From NCBI RefSeq assembly GCF_031755915.1, contig NC_083390.1, forward strand, positions 20,507,501 to 20,571,500: a stretch of DNA of 64,000 bases. Direction: 5' to 3'. A program made the translations under genes and the position numbers. Source of the stretch: Ziziphus jujuba (lineage: Eukaryota; Streptophyta; Magnoliopsida; Rosales; Rhamnaceae). This document shows positions 11,452 to 23,990 of this stretch, piece after piece (the stretch's first letter is position 1; each line of letters starts with the position of its first letter). The notes beneath the pieces are model-generated. The model saw only the letters and a program-made list of their open reading frames with translations, did not search any database and was not told where the DNA came from.

Positions 11452-11915
11452 CTACAGAGGAAGCCGGATTTGTTCTCTGTTTAAACTACGATAGACATCT
11501 CTTCTACTGAATGCGTGGAGCACCAGAAATAGATAGTGAAGCCTTCTGAATATGCGGAGGAGCAGGTAGTGAAGGGTCAAATATTCAGAAAGAACTATGA
11601 GTACGCAAACAAGCCACAAAGCCACGATGAACCATCCAAGAGCAGGAACGAGGATGAGTACGAGCAAAATCAAGGCAAGACTCCCAGAACAAAGAGTCTA
11701 ATGTTACGCCTAAATCCAGCATAGTTTGCATGTTGGGTCAATGGTAATAATTCATCAACTATAGGAAGAAATCCACACAGAACGAAATGTGAACAAAAAA
11801 TTATCATCGTTGTAGGATATGTATCAAACACTGAAAGATTCTTCCCTTCATACGTCAATCCCAGCAAACCCAACAAAATGGACACAACAGACACTATAAT
11901 CGTATTCGCATCCAT
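11452..11915 (-). pseudogene. SMP family, long-tail subtype, frameshifted pseudogene
   Basis: Orthologous in position to the intact gene at 39026-39463. From the ATG at 11915 it reads MDANTIIVSVVSILLGLLGL, an acidic turn with FDTYPTTM, a second helix and a RRNIRL motif. There a two-base insertion (CTCTTTG against CTCTG) shifts the frame. The remaining C-terminal part is readable in another frame from 11673, with an ALGWFIV motif, a further helix and the Arg-rich tail ending QIRLPL. Function is unknown; the family looks like small membrane proteins. One lesion explains the break, so it died after the segmental duplication, whereas the sister copy stayed open. Confidence 0.8.
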
Positions 11916-13301
11916 CCATCCTCAACTTACTCACGCAGTTGGGAAATTTTACAAGAAGTTTAGAAAATGTAAGAAGAAGTTTTATAAGTTAAAGGAATTT
12001 TAGAAGAAATACAAGTTACTTGTAAGATTAATGAGTCTTTAAAAAAAAAAAAAAAAAGTCGTAGGCCTTTTTTCATTGGCTGAGACCCCACACTTCTTAG
12101 TACTTTTGCAATAATGGGCTTTGCGAATTACTAATTTCGCAATGATGGGTTGCATTTTGAGACCCCATTGCTGCTACTTTTGTGTACTTTGCATGGTGTT
12201 TTAGCCTTTGTATCCCACCCATTGTTCACTAGGCGTTTGCATACCAATATTCTGGCAATTTAATACCAACATTTTATACATAAAACCCCCATGAAAACCC
12301 CCATTAAAAACCCCTCCAAGAGGACAAAGTAATTTTTCCAAAGAGGAACGCATCTTATGTGTAGAGATCCATGTCCTCAATGCCAATGCTAATGAAGCTC
12401 TCATTTATATATGCATAAAATTTTAAGTTGTTTAATACATTTTAGATGTGAGATTTTTACAAAATTCATCTTCAAAATTTTAATTTATACATGTATAATT
12501 TATACGTGTGGCAACTCCAGTAGAACTGATACTAATTAATTAATTTTCATAACTAATATTTTAATAAATTAAAAATATTAGTTTACAAAATTAATATTAT
12601 GGCCAAAAGTCTTTTTCCTTGAAGGCAATTTTTTTTTTTTTAATATTGCGGTGAAAACTCTCATTGTTTTTATTTTATTTTATTTATTATTTTATTGCCA
12701 AGGAAAACTCCTTAAACTTATCTTATAGTAAGCTTTCGAAACCCCTTTTCCATCCTCCTGGTAACATCTGCCTTCCATTTATTTTTTTGGTGAAATCTTT
12801 TCCATCCTCCATGTAAGATCGGCCTTCCAATTGACAATTATTATTATTGAAAATATATCAATTATACCTAATTTTTTTAACTAAAAAATTCAAACCAATA
12901 TGAAAATTAGAAAACAAAAAATAATTATTAATTATTTATACTTTAATCAATTTAATTTGGATTTTTATCAGACTTTTATCTTTTGAAATTGATTCAAATC
13001 AAACCAACTATTAATTTTGAATTTTTGATGTAGTATACAGTGTATATATATATATTTTTAAAAAAAAGTTTTATAACTATTTTTTTCTAAAAGAAAAAAA
13101 AAAGTTTTTATTCTAATAGGTTTTAGTTATAAGTATATTTCAATTTTATTAGAAAATTTAAAAAAATAGAAAAAAGATGTATTTACTTTATTTTTAGTTT
13201 TATAAAAAAGAAGACAAAAAAATACGCTTTACCTATACGTTGTTTTCAATTTTGTGCCGCTATCGGATAAGTCTTCTTTTTCCTTTTTGTTCTTTTTTGT
13301 T

Positions 13302-13302
<1 letters not shown>
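11916..13302. other. Intergenic, partly unique insert
   Basis: 12560-13020 matches 40020-40510. The stretch at about 12050-12420 has no counterpart in the sister segment (which holds different DNA at 39540-39860) and shows no recognisable gene. Confidence 0.4.

Positions 13303-13361
<59 letters not shown>
13303..13361. repeat. Poly(T) tract of nearly 60 bases
   Basis: An uninterrupted T run, likely to be length-variable and hard to sequence. The poly-Phe frame across it is an artefact. A second (CTTTTT)n tract lies at about 13690-13736. Confidence 0.85.
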
Positions 13362-14224
13362 CTTCTAGCCCTAAAGGCTGGTGTCAAAGCCAATGTGATA
13401 GTAAGCTATGTCCTCTATCTAATTTGTACGTACAAAATAAAAATCCATGTTATGTCTCTAGCATGTTACTAGAAATTATCTGATTTATAACATATATCCA
13501 TTTTTTTCCTGGCAGAGTGCAAAATAAGATTTCTTCAAGTCACTAAAATATTATTTGCTTCTTTTGTTTTTCAATATTACTACCCATTTTGACGGCATTT
13601 TTTATGTTTTATTATTTATGGTATTATATTTTAATGAAAAACTTGAATGTTGCTTCCTCTTGTGTATATTGCATAGGGCTTTACATAATATTTTTTTCTT
13701 TTTCTTTTTCTTTTTCTTTTTCTTTTTTTTTTTTTTGGGTAATCATGGCTTTTCACTATATTTAGAAGAATTATCGACTATAGTTTCATTTTTCCATTTC
13801 AAATTTGCTTATATTTATATTAATTTAAATCAGATTTTCAATCCTTAATATATTGTTGTTTGTCACATCTTAAATAGATTATCTTCATTTCCTTTTTCTA
13901 ATTTTTTTTAATTTTTCACAAAAAAATAATTATTTTTTTTATTTTTGCAATTTACTTTAAAAAAAAAAAATCAAGTGAACATGAAAATATATAATCAATG
14001 GTACCAGGGAGGCATCAGAATTAAAAAACAAATGATGTTATACTAATCAAATATTCAAAACGGCGGACTACATATATAATCCCAAAACATGTACAAAATA
14101 CAAGAGCAAGCATGCAAATGGGCAAAGACCAAGAGGAAGACCCTCTATTTAATTCAAAGGCAGTTGGTGGCCCAAACATTGAATACTTGCCCCACTAGCT
14201 ACATATACCCCAAAATCTCAAGTG
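13362..14224. other. Intergenic downstream of GlcAT14 copy 1
   Basis: Matches parts of 22220-22640, 32100-32540 and 47370-47600. The site equivalent to the CACTA insertion is unoccupied at about 13862-13890. No gene. Confidence 0.5.
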
Positions 14225-15060
14225 AATGCACTTCCAATCCCCCTTCAACTCCACCCGATGTCCTAGTGAGCAAGGATCCATGAACGAGCTTTTCCCACCG
14301 GAGCGCCATGCACCTGGGATGGGTTGATTACGCCCATGCTTGAGATCTTTTCATCAACCATGTTCAGCATACAGGATCATCATTCTTGAATTGTCTTGCA
14401 AATGCAGCTCTACTTTGGGCCATTTGATCATAGTAAGAAGTATTGAAGAAGTGAGGCTCCATCCCTGGGGACTGTCCCATATCATACGTTTCAAATACAG
14501 TCTTGTTCTTAAACTCCGGTGAATTGCATATAACAGAATGAAAATATCCTTCTTGAGACAAAACTACGTTTATAAAATACATAAGCAGGGCGGGTAGGTT
14601 AGCCCAACCAAGTATGCAAAATTCCAGAAATGGTCAGCTCAGTGCAATCCATGGCAAACCTGCAAACTAAGAAAAGAGTACAGCATTTCCTACTAATGAA
14701 AAAGCTCAGAAGACAACTTCAATTTGATAGAAAGTATGATAAAGAATGAGAGAGAGAGGATAGGGACTATGCCTGTGAAAACTTGAAAGCGTCGAGAGTT
14801 TTCCTGTTTTCTGTACAATGAAAAATTTGGCTCCTCCTGGATAGGTATACAGCTGGGTCAACTACAATAGGCTGCACCCTTCGAAATCTGCATAAAAATT
14901 ACAAAATCAAAAACCATAATGATCCAAACTAACTTACATTACAAGTAAAATTACAGCTAAAATTAGCAAAAAGGATCTGCCTGCTCTTACCACCCAAGAT
15001 CACTGGTGTGATCAATGAAGTTTAGATCCCTTTTTATGAAGGAGAATACATGAGAGAGGT
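14225..15060 (-). pseudogene. GlcAT14-like beta-glucuronosyltransferase, 3' exons only (copy 1)
   Basis: Three exons are visible on the minus strand: 15060-14991 (DLSHVFSFIKRDLNFIDH), 14887-14773 (RVQPIVVDPAVYLSRRSQIF) and 14659 to about 14225 ([18 protein letters not shown] to [12 protein letters not shown]). They match the C-terminal half of the plant DUF266/Core-2-I-branching family, Golgi enzymes that add glucuronic acid to arabinogalactan glycans. The N-terminal exon, with membrane anchor and donor-binding region, is absent. Lesions are a lost base near the end of the middle exon, a two-base insertion after NDDP, a lost base in the following motif, and replacement of the normal C-terminus. 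The middle exon ends ACAG|GC, a GC donor. It is a dead partial copy. Confidence 0.85.
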
Positions 15061-17489
15061 CTGAAATTGGGGGAAAAAAAGAAAAAAAAAATAGCAATAT
15101 TAATGAGCAAGCATAATCTGTAGGGGAAACACTAGAAAATAGGAATATATATGAGAAATTATAATGCATGGGATAACAGACATAATATAGAAAATATAGG
15201 CCTACGGCAAGTCTAATGCCAGTTCTGGGAAGTCAATAAGCATTATAACAACTTGGGACGTGAGACGTCAGTAAGCCTTTGGTAGAAGAAAGTAAGAAAA
15301 AAATGTCATATATTAAGGGAAAAGTCATGTAGCCAGAAAATAAAGCATGTCTTTCTGGGACAAACTAGACATAATCCCCAGTAAGACCATCCACAGACAT
15401 TAGGATTTAGAGAAATATTCCATTCAGACAATCAACAAAATTGGCATCCGATATCACCCAAAAAAGTCCTTATTGAAGGTGACAACTTCAGATGCGCAGC
15501 ATAATACAAGGCAATGCAAATGCTTAAGAAAGATTCAAGATTGAGATTTGGAACTAGGCAAAATCGCCAGTAAGACCATCCACGGACATTAGGATTTAGA
15601 GAAATATTCCATTCAGACAATCATCAAAATTAGCATCTGATATCACCCGAAAAATTCCTTATTGAAAGTGACAACTTCAGATGCGCAGCATAATACAAGG
15701 CAATACAAATGCTTAAGAAAGATTCAAGATTGAGATTTGAAAACACATAGAGGCCTTTTTGAGTTTAAGTTTTTAGTATTTTTATTATCAATTACTTGCA
15801 GCTACTTTGCTCTATCCTGCTTATGAAGTTATTTCCAGCTTCATATCTTTACCTACAATCAAACCTAATCATGCTACTTCTTTGTAGTAAGACTTTTTAA
15901 TGCACTTTCTAAGGTTCGAAGAAGGGATTCATGCCTCTTAATAGAGAAATTCATATTACCCTTCTTTGTCACGGTACCTAAGTTGGTCCAGCAATAACTG
16001 ATAAGCAAAATATACATGCGCAAGAAAATACCCTGAGTAACTCCTATGAACTCAGATCAAGACAAATCTTTGAATATCAATGTCTGCTAAATATCCTAGC
16101 AAATTTACAAGTTCAAAATCAATGCTTGATTAGCAAATAAATATAAATGAATCTGTGAAAAGATCAGTAAGCATAGAAAACCTTTGAATATATAACAGAG
16201 GATTGAAAAATGATCTCCCAATTGAACTAGAAAATATTTTCAAATAAAACCATTGACATTAAATTCTACAAACATCATAAAGATGACAATTTAAACCCCA
16301 TGCAACTCAAAGTCAAATAATTATGAGATTCTCCCTCAGGTAAGCTAGTAATTTCTAGTAATCTCTAAAAAGAAAATGCAGCATTACTTTTGGAAGCCAT
16401 TTGAAACAAACATTCCTCAACCCCAAAGCCAGGGCATTTCTAGCAACATTATAATGTTTATAAGTCAAAAGCCAGGGCAACACTACATATGATATGATAA
16501 TAACATTACATGCTACCCTGCAACCTCCCTTCCCTTTTCCATTCTGTAGCTTTACCTTTTTCAACAGTCATAACACTACAATGTCTCACTTACCCGAAAG
16601 CAAATGTCATGCTGTAGAACTTTCAGAACAAATGCACATTCATATTAAGCCTAAATTTAACTTGACACATATATAATTATAAGTGAATTTAGTGAATTCG
16701 CATACATCATTTCCATTGAATTTTCATGGTAAAATAACAGGACACTGGGCACATGGAGCTTCACCCATGTTCAGAAATGTAAAATCAGATGAAACCAGGT
16801 AAACATATCATTATCATCGTCAACAAATTGTTTACGATTCCCTGCATATATTTTTATTTCTTTTAAGGTAACAATTGTTAAATACATCTTAAATCTGAAG
16901 CAATATATTATAATTAGACACTTAAAATCTAAAACGAAGTACCATCCAGTACTGGTTATTCTAACATATCATACAATTTAAAATAGTTAAAAAAATACGA
17001 CCCTTTTAAGATATATACTCCACTAAACCAAGAGCAAATACTCCCCAAGTCAAATTCAGATGCAGCCATAAACAAAAAAAGAAATTACCAAATAGGCATA
17101 CCCCTGCTGATATTCCAATAGTGCTAGCTACAGAAACTAGATCAATCCAGTGCAGTGCTCAGGTCAAATCATAACTACCACCCACTTTTCAAATTATAAA
17201 TAAAAAAAAGAAACAAAAATATTCCTACTGGCAAGCATATTGATAATGAAGATACTCAATACGAGACGAGGAAAAATTAAGACAACCAAAGCACAATCAT
17301 TCAGATGAAACCATAAGAATAACATATCATTAGATGACCAAAAAGTAAAGTTCACAAAGGTGGAAAAAATAAAAAATAAAAATAACAAAAGCCACTAGCA
17401 GAGTCAGACCAAAAATGTGGGAAACCAATTTAAATGGCTCCCATATGTAGCAAATACAAGCAGCCAGTAAGTGTTTCATAGAGAAAAAC
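15061..17489. other. Intergenic or old intron between GlcAT14 and RER copies
   Basis: No N-terminal GlcAT14 exon is seen. It holds the tandem duplication listed at 15363-15740. An exon-like block at about 17103-17150 (minus, reading WIDLVSVASTIGISAG before a GTATGCC donor) is also conserved near 26520 and 55790; I do not recognise it. Confidence 0.45.
15363..15740. repeat. Tandem duplication, two units of 189 bp
   Basis: Units 15363-15551 and 15552-15740 are near-identical (both run from an AACTAG start to GATTCAAGATTGAGATTTG). The equivalent regions near 49140 and 54530 have one unit, so the duplication is private to this copy. Confidence 0.85.
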
Positions 17490-19521
17490 CTCAATGCTAT
17501 GCTGAAAAACAGTGCCACTTTAATGACATCAAAGTGGTTGAACATTGCTCTGTCATATCCACATAAGAGCTGACATTTCACGTTAGCATAACTTCCTAGG
17601 AAAGCCACCATAACCAAGTGCATTAGTGCTTGTACTCGGTATTGATGCAGATAACCTGCCAAACAAGTTAACAACTGCAGAGAACAAAATTAGTTTGACC
17701 AATTTAATTTGTTATGGAAATTAAGCTGAATATTTCACCAAAAACAACTATCAAGGGCAACATGTTTTTTTCAAATAACGACTCTTCTTAAACCCATAAA
17801 TCTATTCGAAATTCATGACAGTCCCCAGAGAATGTTTATATTTGAAATATGTAAATATAACATATAAATATTATAGTCACAGCACAACAAAAAATTATTC
17901 TATTTTCATCCATCATAGAATAGTTCTTCAATAATTTTTTTCTTAAGTTCATAAACCAACGCTTCTCAAGGGTGCAGGGTAAATTCTTTGATATTTAAGC
18001 TTTCAGAGAAGTCACAATGGTTTCTTCATTCTTATTGATAAACTCTAATCAGTACTACTTAGTTACAAAAGAAACAGTTTAAGTGGGCTTTCTTTTGCTT
18101 CATGCCTTCCCTCCTTACTGGCTAAGATAATTTGATAAAGAACGTTGCACCACCCCAGCAGTTAGCCCAGCCATACACAACTCGGCAGCCTTATAGAAGA
18201 GTGTATTCTCTTTTGTAGATCAAATTCCCTCAGCGGATAACTTCTTTCAAATATGTTGTTTGGGAGCTTCTGCAATGTACTTTGCAAATCAAACCGGAAC
18301 AAGTTCCCATATGAACGACAAGGAGCAAGCTACCAAACAACAATAGCATCGCATGCTGCAACAGCGAGCACGTGAACAAGTGCCAGATCCCATTCTTGCT
18401 TTATCCTATAGTAAAGCAAACATCGATTACTTCAGCATTTCAATGCAAAAAACCAGACAATTTCAATCCCTTTTCATAAAAGGAAGACAGACCTATCCTT
18501 CCTATTCTTAAACTCCAACCAAAGTGAGCAACCAATTGTAGTAGGCTGCTCTAAAAGAAGCTTATATAAAAAGAAGGATCTGCAAGCATCCTGCACAACA
18601 GAAAAGCATTCCATATCATATTGTGAATTAAGAACCATGCCATGGGATTAATTCAATGGAAACTCAAAATATTCAACATTCAACAGTTAAAAAAGTTAAG
18701 GGAATAACTGAAAATTGGTAATTTTATAGCTTTAGCATTGGGGCCCTGCCAAATCACCTGCCAATATCCCTCGACACTGCTTGAGGAAGTGAACGGGAAA
18801 TAAACTAATATGGTTGGCCTGGCATTGATTGCTACAAATTTTACAATTTCAGCGTAACTCACAAATCCCTGGAGGAAATATTCTAGTTAAAATGTAGCTA
18901 AAAGTATTCAACTGAAAGTTATAAGACTATACCAATCATGATCTCTCAAAAATTACCAAAACTATCACAGTTTTGCAGCCAATACGATAAATTAAATTAG
19001 ACCGGTTGTGGAAAATGATTTTGGAATTAAAACAGTTCTCTATATGAACTCGAACAAACTCACAGATATATATATTACTATCAGATAATTAGATTCCTTT
19101 CACACAGTTTTCTTATTACCAATTCAGCTCAAAGTTCATTGATTTTCTACTCTCTGCACTATGAAAATTAGATTTTAATTTTTACTCGGGTGGACTATAA
19201 ATGAAAAGTCTCACAGTTTTAAAGAATCTTACTTCTACTGAGACTCTAGTCAGGTCATGAATTCTTCATTTTTCTTTCCCTCATACAAAATTCTTAGCAA
19301 CAAACCCAGACTAAAAATTTCATAAATTTAGGGAAAAAAAAAACACTAACCTCAGGGCTGGAGTTGGATTGGCTTCTGAGACATATCGTGAGCATCCCTT
19401 AGTCAAGCGTCACTGCACCAAACGCACCGTACTGGCCCTTCATAACAGGACCAAAACTCGAAGACGCAGGCGCACCACCAGAAGCCGATGGAGGCACAAA
19501 GCACCTTTTCAACAAAGCCAT
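17490..19521 (-). pseudogene. RETICULATA-RELATED 5/6-like (DUF3411) pseudogene, copy A
   Basis: Five exons on the minus strand: 19521-19351 (start MALLKRCFVPPSASGG, ending SSPE before GTTAG), 18868-18758, 18590-18493, 18405-18106 and 17655-17490. The last two carry the family signatures LRELDLQKR-like, FFYKAAELCMAGL, RYQLLCGYDRAM-like and NHFDVI. RER proteins are plastid-envelope membrane proteins affecting leaf mesophyll development; the N-terminus resembles a transit peptide. Lesions: TAA at codon 41; entry and exit phases of exon 2 disagree by one base; a lost base in exon 3; altered end of exon 4 with a GC donor; a G inserted in exon 5 (GGTGGCTTTCC). The exon 2 and 5 lesions are shared with copies B and C. 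Confidence 0.88.
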
Positions 19522-20289
19522 GGAATCAAAAATAGAAAACAATAAAAGACCAAACTTTTTCCCTGTTTTAACTTTTTCCCTTTTTTTCTTTTTATTTTTT
19601 TTTATTATTATTATTTTTTACTTTCCTCACACTTTCCCAAAAACCAAACAGGATAGCCTAAGGCTCTATTTATATGTTTTGGCAAAAGATTTACCGTCGT
19701 GTAACGTCGGCTTTATGATCACCTCTCCGGCCATAGAAGACATCGTGGGCTTGATCTTCCTCTATGCATATCCCTAATTTCGGGTTTATTGGGATTACTC
19801 TTTGAGCTTTCAAACATGGCCGACGATCTCTGTTTCTTCGCCGGGGTCTCTGCCAGTATGAGATTGAAATAATGGAATTATTTTGAAATTACTCTATAAT
19901 TTAGCGCTGACGGTAAAATATTCCCAGTTAGCTTTGCATTGTTGACAAATATTAACGATTTCATTTAACAAAAAAATAATATATATATAGATTAATGAAT
20001 TCATTTATTTGCTAATACTTTGGATGGAACTGAAAAATTATTGAGTTTTTGGCCAATTAACAGATTCAAAAATTTTACCAAACACATTTTAAATGGATAA
20101 CCAATTACACAAAAATAACACAATTTGAATTTTTCTTCATATTATTTCATCGAACTGCTCATCTAACAGCTAGTTCACACGTCTACATACATAGAAGGCC
20201 TATTATGTTCAACAATGACATCTCCTATTCAACAAGAAAAAAAAAACAAAAAACCTAAAAAAACTCTAGTTCTATTACATTTCATATTC
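19522..20289. other. Intergenic, likely old RER promoter flank
   Basis: Lies between the RER first exon and the SMP gene. Matches 29074-29990 and 58314-58730 plus 59380-59660. The T- and A-rich tracts near 19560-19620 give spurious frames. Confidence 0.5.
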
Positions 20290-20430
20290 AACTTCAACGA
20301 GTTCAGGCCAGACAGGAGGTCTAGTATTGTCTTCTCCATTCGAACCGGGATGATTCTGTACATATATTCCACTTCCCCATGTCAGGAAGACTTGAATAAC
20401 TTCACGAAATTGCAATTGTTTTAGTATTAC
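20290..20430 (-). pseudogene. Partial tandem duplicate of an SMP C-terminus
   Basis: Repeats the last roughly 140 bases of the adjacent SMP gene (20450-20560), including the region encoding the His-Asn tail and stop. It has no N-terminus. It is a small local duplication just downstream of the intact gene. Confidence 0.7.
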
Positions 20431-20459
20431 ATCTCATATCCAACTTCAACTCGTTCACG

Positions 20460-20921
20460 CTAGACAGGAGGCTTATTATTGTCTTCTCCGTTCGAACCGG
20501 GATGATTATGGCCATGCACTCCGCTTAGCCATGTCAGGATGACTTGAATCAATTCAGGAAATGGCATTTGTTTTAGTAAATCAAATAATGATTTGTAAAT
20601 TACCTTCACAAAGTAAGCAATACACAAGGCCAAGATGAACCATCCAAAAGGTGGAATGAGGATAAGTAGGAGCATATTCAAGGCAAAACACCCAGAAAAG
20701 AGCTTAGTTTTAGACATAATTCCAGTGTAATTTGGATTTTGAGGTTGAGGTAATTCTTTATCTGCGGTTTCTGCAATGACATAGACAAACAAAGAAACAA
20801 AAAATAATACCATAGTGGTATAATGCGTATCAAATGGTGAGACATTCTTTGCTTCGTACATCAACTGTAGCAAACCAATCAAAGTGGCCATCAAAAATAC
20901 AAAAATCTTGTTGGACATCAC
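20460..20921 (-). CDS. SMP small multi-pass membrane protein, copy A (intact)
   Basis: An intact intronless frame of 153 residues starting MMSNKIFVFL. Four hydrophobic stretches are visible: residues about 5-21, 36-53, 79-97 and 98-112. The first two are joined by a short acidic loop (KNVSPFDTHYTTM), and the third follows a KTKLFSG motif. A C-terminal amphipathic stretch leads to a hydrophilic tail (GHNHPGSNGEDNN) ending PPV. I do not recognise the family, and no catalytic motif is visible. Closely related intact copies lie at 30029-30484 and 59681-60142, and a diverged relative at 39026-39463. The start is the first Met, preceded about 70 bases upstream by a TATATATAAG-type TATA box (minus sense). 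Staying open among dead neighbours suggests it is functional, but this is inference. Confidence 0.8.
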   Translation of the reverse strand: MMSNKIFVFLMATLIGLLQLMYEAKNVSPFDTHYTTMVLFFVSLFVYVIAETADKELPQPQNPNYTGIMSKTKLFSGCFALNMLLLILIPPFGWFILALCIAYFVKVIYKSLFDLLKQMPFPELIQVILTWLSGVHGHNHPGSNGEDNNKPPV

Positions 20922-20950
20922 TATAAATAAGAAACAAGAAATAAGAAACT

Positions 20951-21145
20951 GTAAGCGGATGCAGAACTTGTTGATTGGGAAGCAGTGGAATTCGTATATA
21001 TAAGCTATAAGCGGATGCAGAACTTGTTGATTTGGATGCAGTGGAATTCGTATATATAAGCTGTAAGCGGATGCAGGACATTTTTACCGCACTAGCAAGT
21101 AAGTGGATGCAGAACTTGTTGATTGGAACGCACGCATTGGAACTC
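20951..21145 (-). promoter_or_regulatory. Tandemly repeated SMP promoter with two TATA boxes
   Basis: A 56-bp unit (20951-21006, 21007-21062, then partial units to about 21145) repeats immediately upstream of the SMP copy A start. Each full unit ends in the block CGTATATATAAG, which on the minus strand gives a TATA box, at about 20993-21004 and 21049-21060. The core promoter itself is therefore duplicated. Copy B has a related single unit. Confidence 0.7.
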
Positions 21146-22716
21146 CCGCCTCTCACATGTAATTTCCCGCCAATTTTGGGAAAAAAAAGTATAAAACATG
21201 ACATTATAATTCTCCCCGTTTATGTGGTATATATTCGTGTTGAATTTAAATTTCGAATACGGAACTAATAAAATCAGTTCTGATTGGACCAAATATGAAT
21301 TTATTTGTCTCTTTCTTCTTCTTAAACGCATGCACTTGTTGATTAATTGTTGAATAAGCTATTGCATACTCAATCTGCTTATGCATAAGATTGTTTACAA
21401 ATTTTTAAGAATAATAAAACTTGAAGAATTATATTTTCTAACAATTCATACTAGATTTCTTTTTCTTTTTTTCTTTTTTTCAATCAAAAAAGTAAATGAC
21501 AAAAAGTGTTCAATCCCCAGGTTGTAATAATTAGGGGTTCATGCGGGAAGGAAAGACCAACAAGCTAACAATCACAATATGGCACGATTTAACATAATCT
21601 TTTTTCTTTCTATTTAGTTTGATATTGTGTTGGACTATTCAACAATTCTAAAATGTAAAATCGCTTCTATGTTATAATTATTTTTAAAAGGTTTTTGATA
21701 AATTTAAAAGTTATAAATTGAAATGTGATATAATAAATTATAATTTTCAAAAAAAAAAGATGACAAAAATGTACCATACTTTTGGAATTTTGTATTCATA
21801 TGAAAATGTATCATACTCTTTCTTTTATTTCCAAAATGAAACTGCTATCAAATCCAATAATTAGTATTTAGATATACAGTTTGGTGAATATGCTTGATTT
21901 AGTATCCAATTTGTTTTCTTTTAAACCTTAAAATGGATTATGAAATTAATTTTTTTTTTTTTTGAATAACAAACTTATTAAGTATCTATTGTAACTCGTT
22001 AAATAAAAATCTATTATAAACTTCAAAAACAAAAAAAAAAAAAAGGCACATATTATGAACAGCCCCGTGAATGTAACACTATGCCCAACATATTAAAGCC
22101 CAAATCCCAAATTAAACATTGCCCAACATAATAAAGCCCATCAAGGTTATCTCTTTCACACCTAACGTGCTTTGTATATGTATATATATATATTGCAACT
22201 TTACTACTGAAAAGTGCTAATTTCTTCATTTTTTTCTGATAGACTGCAAAAATAAATAAACAAATAAATTTCTTCAGCTTGCTAGAATAATATTTGCTTC
22301 TTTTATTGTTCAATATTACTACCCATATTACTACCGATACTTAGTGCTTTTTTAATGTTTTATTATTTATGGTAATATATTTTAATGAAAAACTTGAATG
22401 TTACTTCCTCTTGTGTCTATTTTTTAGGGCTTCTCCATATACTTAGAAAAATATCAACTACAGTTTCCTTTCTTATATTTCATTTATCCATTTAAGATTT
22501 GCTTATTTATATCATTTTTTTAATGTATTATTATTTGTCACATCATAATTAGATCATCTTCATTTCCTTTTTGTTAATTGTTTTTTATTTTCGAAATTTA
22601 CTGTAAAAATGTCAAGTGAACATGAAAACATATAACCAATTCTATGTGAACTTTCCTCCTGTGTATGTGCGAGTTTCATGCGAGAGAGATTCGTTGTCTA
22701 TTGGGTGGGTACCAAG
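21146..22716. other. Intergenic between cassettes A and B
   Basis: No gene. Matches 31180-32610. It contains the unoccupied CACTA-equivalent site at about 22537-22560 and A/T runs. Confidence 0.5.
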
Positions 22717-23396
22717 TGTCACGGACTTGTTTGTTTACCCTTCAAGCCGTGCGGCCTTAGTTGCTATTCCGACCCTTTGTTGCAACTAAGTAAGCCTTTT
22801 GCCCACTAAAAGAGAAAGCTAAGCAAAGAAAGCTAGAGCACAAAGAGAGTTTGGAAGAATGAAAGTATATTGCTTAAGAGAGAGCTTTACAAGAAAAGCT
22901 TGGATTCTTGGATCCTTGGATGGTTTGGCCAAATGAGGCCTCCACCTATTTATAGGCATACAAAGCTTAATCCTACGGCTATAATTGCTTTAATCCTACG
23001 GTGGAGAATGGTTCCCACCTACTTTCCCACCTACTTTACATAAAATATCTAAAGAAGCATCTAGAATGGATATGTACATGGCTTGACCTAGAGTTCTCCA
23101 CAAGGTTCTAGAGAATTCTACACCATTCTAGGTGCTTGGCCCATTGTAAGGCCCAAAATAGGCCCAAAGTGGATTATAAGGCCCAAAATGGATTGTAAGG
23201 CCCAAAATGGAGAGAATGCTCACCAAGTGTTTGATGAAATGCTTCAACCGTGACATTCTCCCCCACCTATGCCGTCGACGTCCTCGTCGAGCTTGCTTCA
23301 TGGAACCTCTTGATATGATCTTCAAATTGCCAAAGCGCGATAGCAGGTTCCCAACTTGCTTCGCTATCGGGAAGTCCTTTTTCGCGGGACGTGACA
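22717..23396. mobile_element. Solo LTR of an unidentified retrotransposon
   Basis: A 680-bp insertion absent from the paralogous sites (about 13990-14015, 32600-32630 and 47560-47580). It begins TGTCACGG and ends CGTGACA, an inverted terminal match, and is flanked by CAAG at 22713-22716 and 23397-23400. It has no coding capacity, contains a CTATTTATAGG TATA-like site near 22950 and is less AT-rich than its surroundings. This fits an LTR left after recombination between two LTRs. The superfamily cannot be told from an LTR alone. Confidence 0.75.
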
Positions 23397-23751
23397 CAAG
23401 GAAGTATCAGAATTGAAAGAATGAACTTATCAAATATTCAACAACAATGGACCGTATATATAATCCCAAAACATGTAGGAAATACAACAGGATGCAAGTG
23501 GGCAAGACGAAAAGGAAGATACTCTATTCGATTCAAAGGCTATTGGTGGCTCTAAAATGAATATTTGCCCTCCTCGCTATATATATATATATATATATCC
23601 CAAAATTTCAAGTGAATTTACTTCCGTTCCCTCTTCCACTCTGCCCTGTTATACACATTCTTGAAGCACCTGCGGTGACAGCAACTCGCAAAAATGTCAA
23701 TGCAAAGACTGCACCTAATCTTAGAAGTTCTAACTTGAAAGTCAAGCATCT

Positions 23752-23990
23752 TCATTTGCATCTTCATTAAAGAGGTTAGTAATAGACTCTTGTTTGCTTG
23801 AGGTCCAGCCTTCATGATATTGACATCACCCCCATTGTGAGCAAGGATCCATGAATCAGTCTTTCCCTTCAGAGTACCATGCACCTTGTACAGGTCAATT
23901 CTCTAGTGAAATGCAAATAACCGAATGAAAATATCCTTCTTGAGACAATAATATGTTTATAAAATACATAAGCAGTGTTCGTGGTAGGTT
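23752..23990 (-). pseudogene. GlcAT14-like remnant, copy 2
   Basis: Only pieces of the last exon remain. On the minus strand a [13 protein letters not shown] piece runs directly into the C-terminal DPCSQWG region and an ITNLFNEDANEDA-like end. About 230 bases between them are deleted, as are the two preceding exons. In-frame stops add to the damage. Both deletions share their junctions with copy 3 (32999-33262), so these two derive from one deleted ancestor. Confidence 0.8.

Noticed and set aside
13254..13848. Phe-rich frames
   Set aside because: Translation of poly(T) tracts.
17330..17674. 114-residue frame read as a single protein (MLTCLAGYLHQYRV...)
   Set aside because: Its first part is in the wrong frame across an intron-exon boundary; only the NHFDVI part is real RER coding sequence, after a frameshift.
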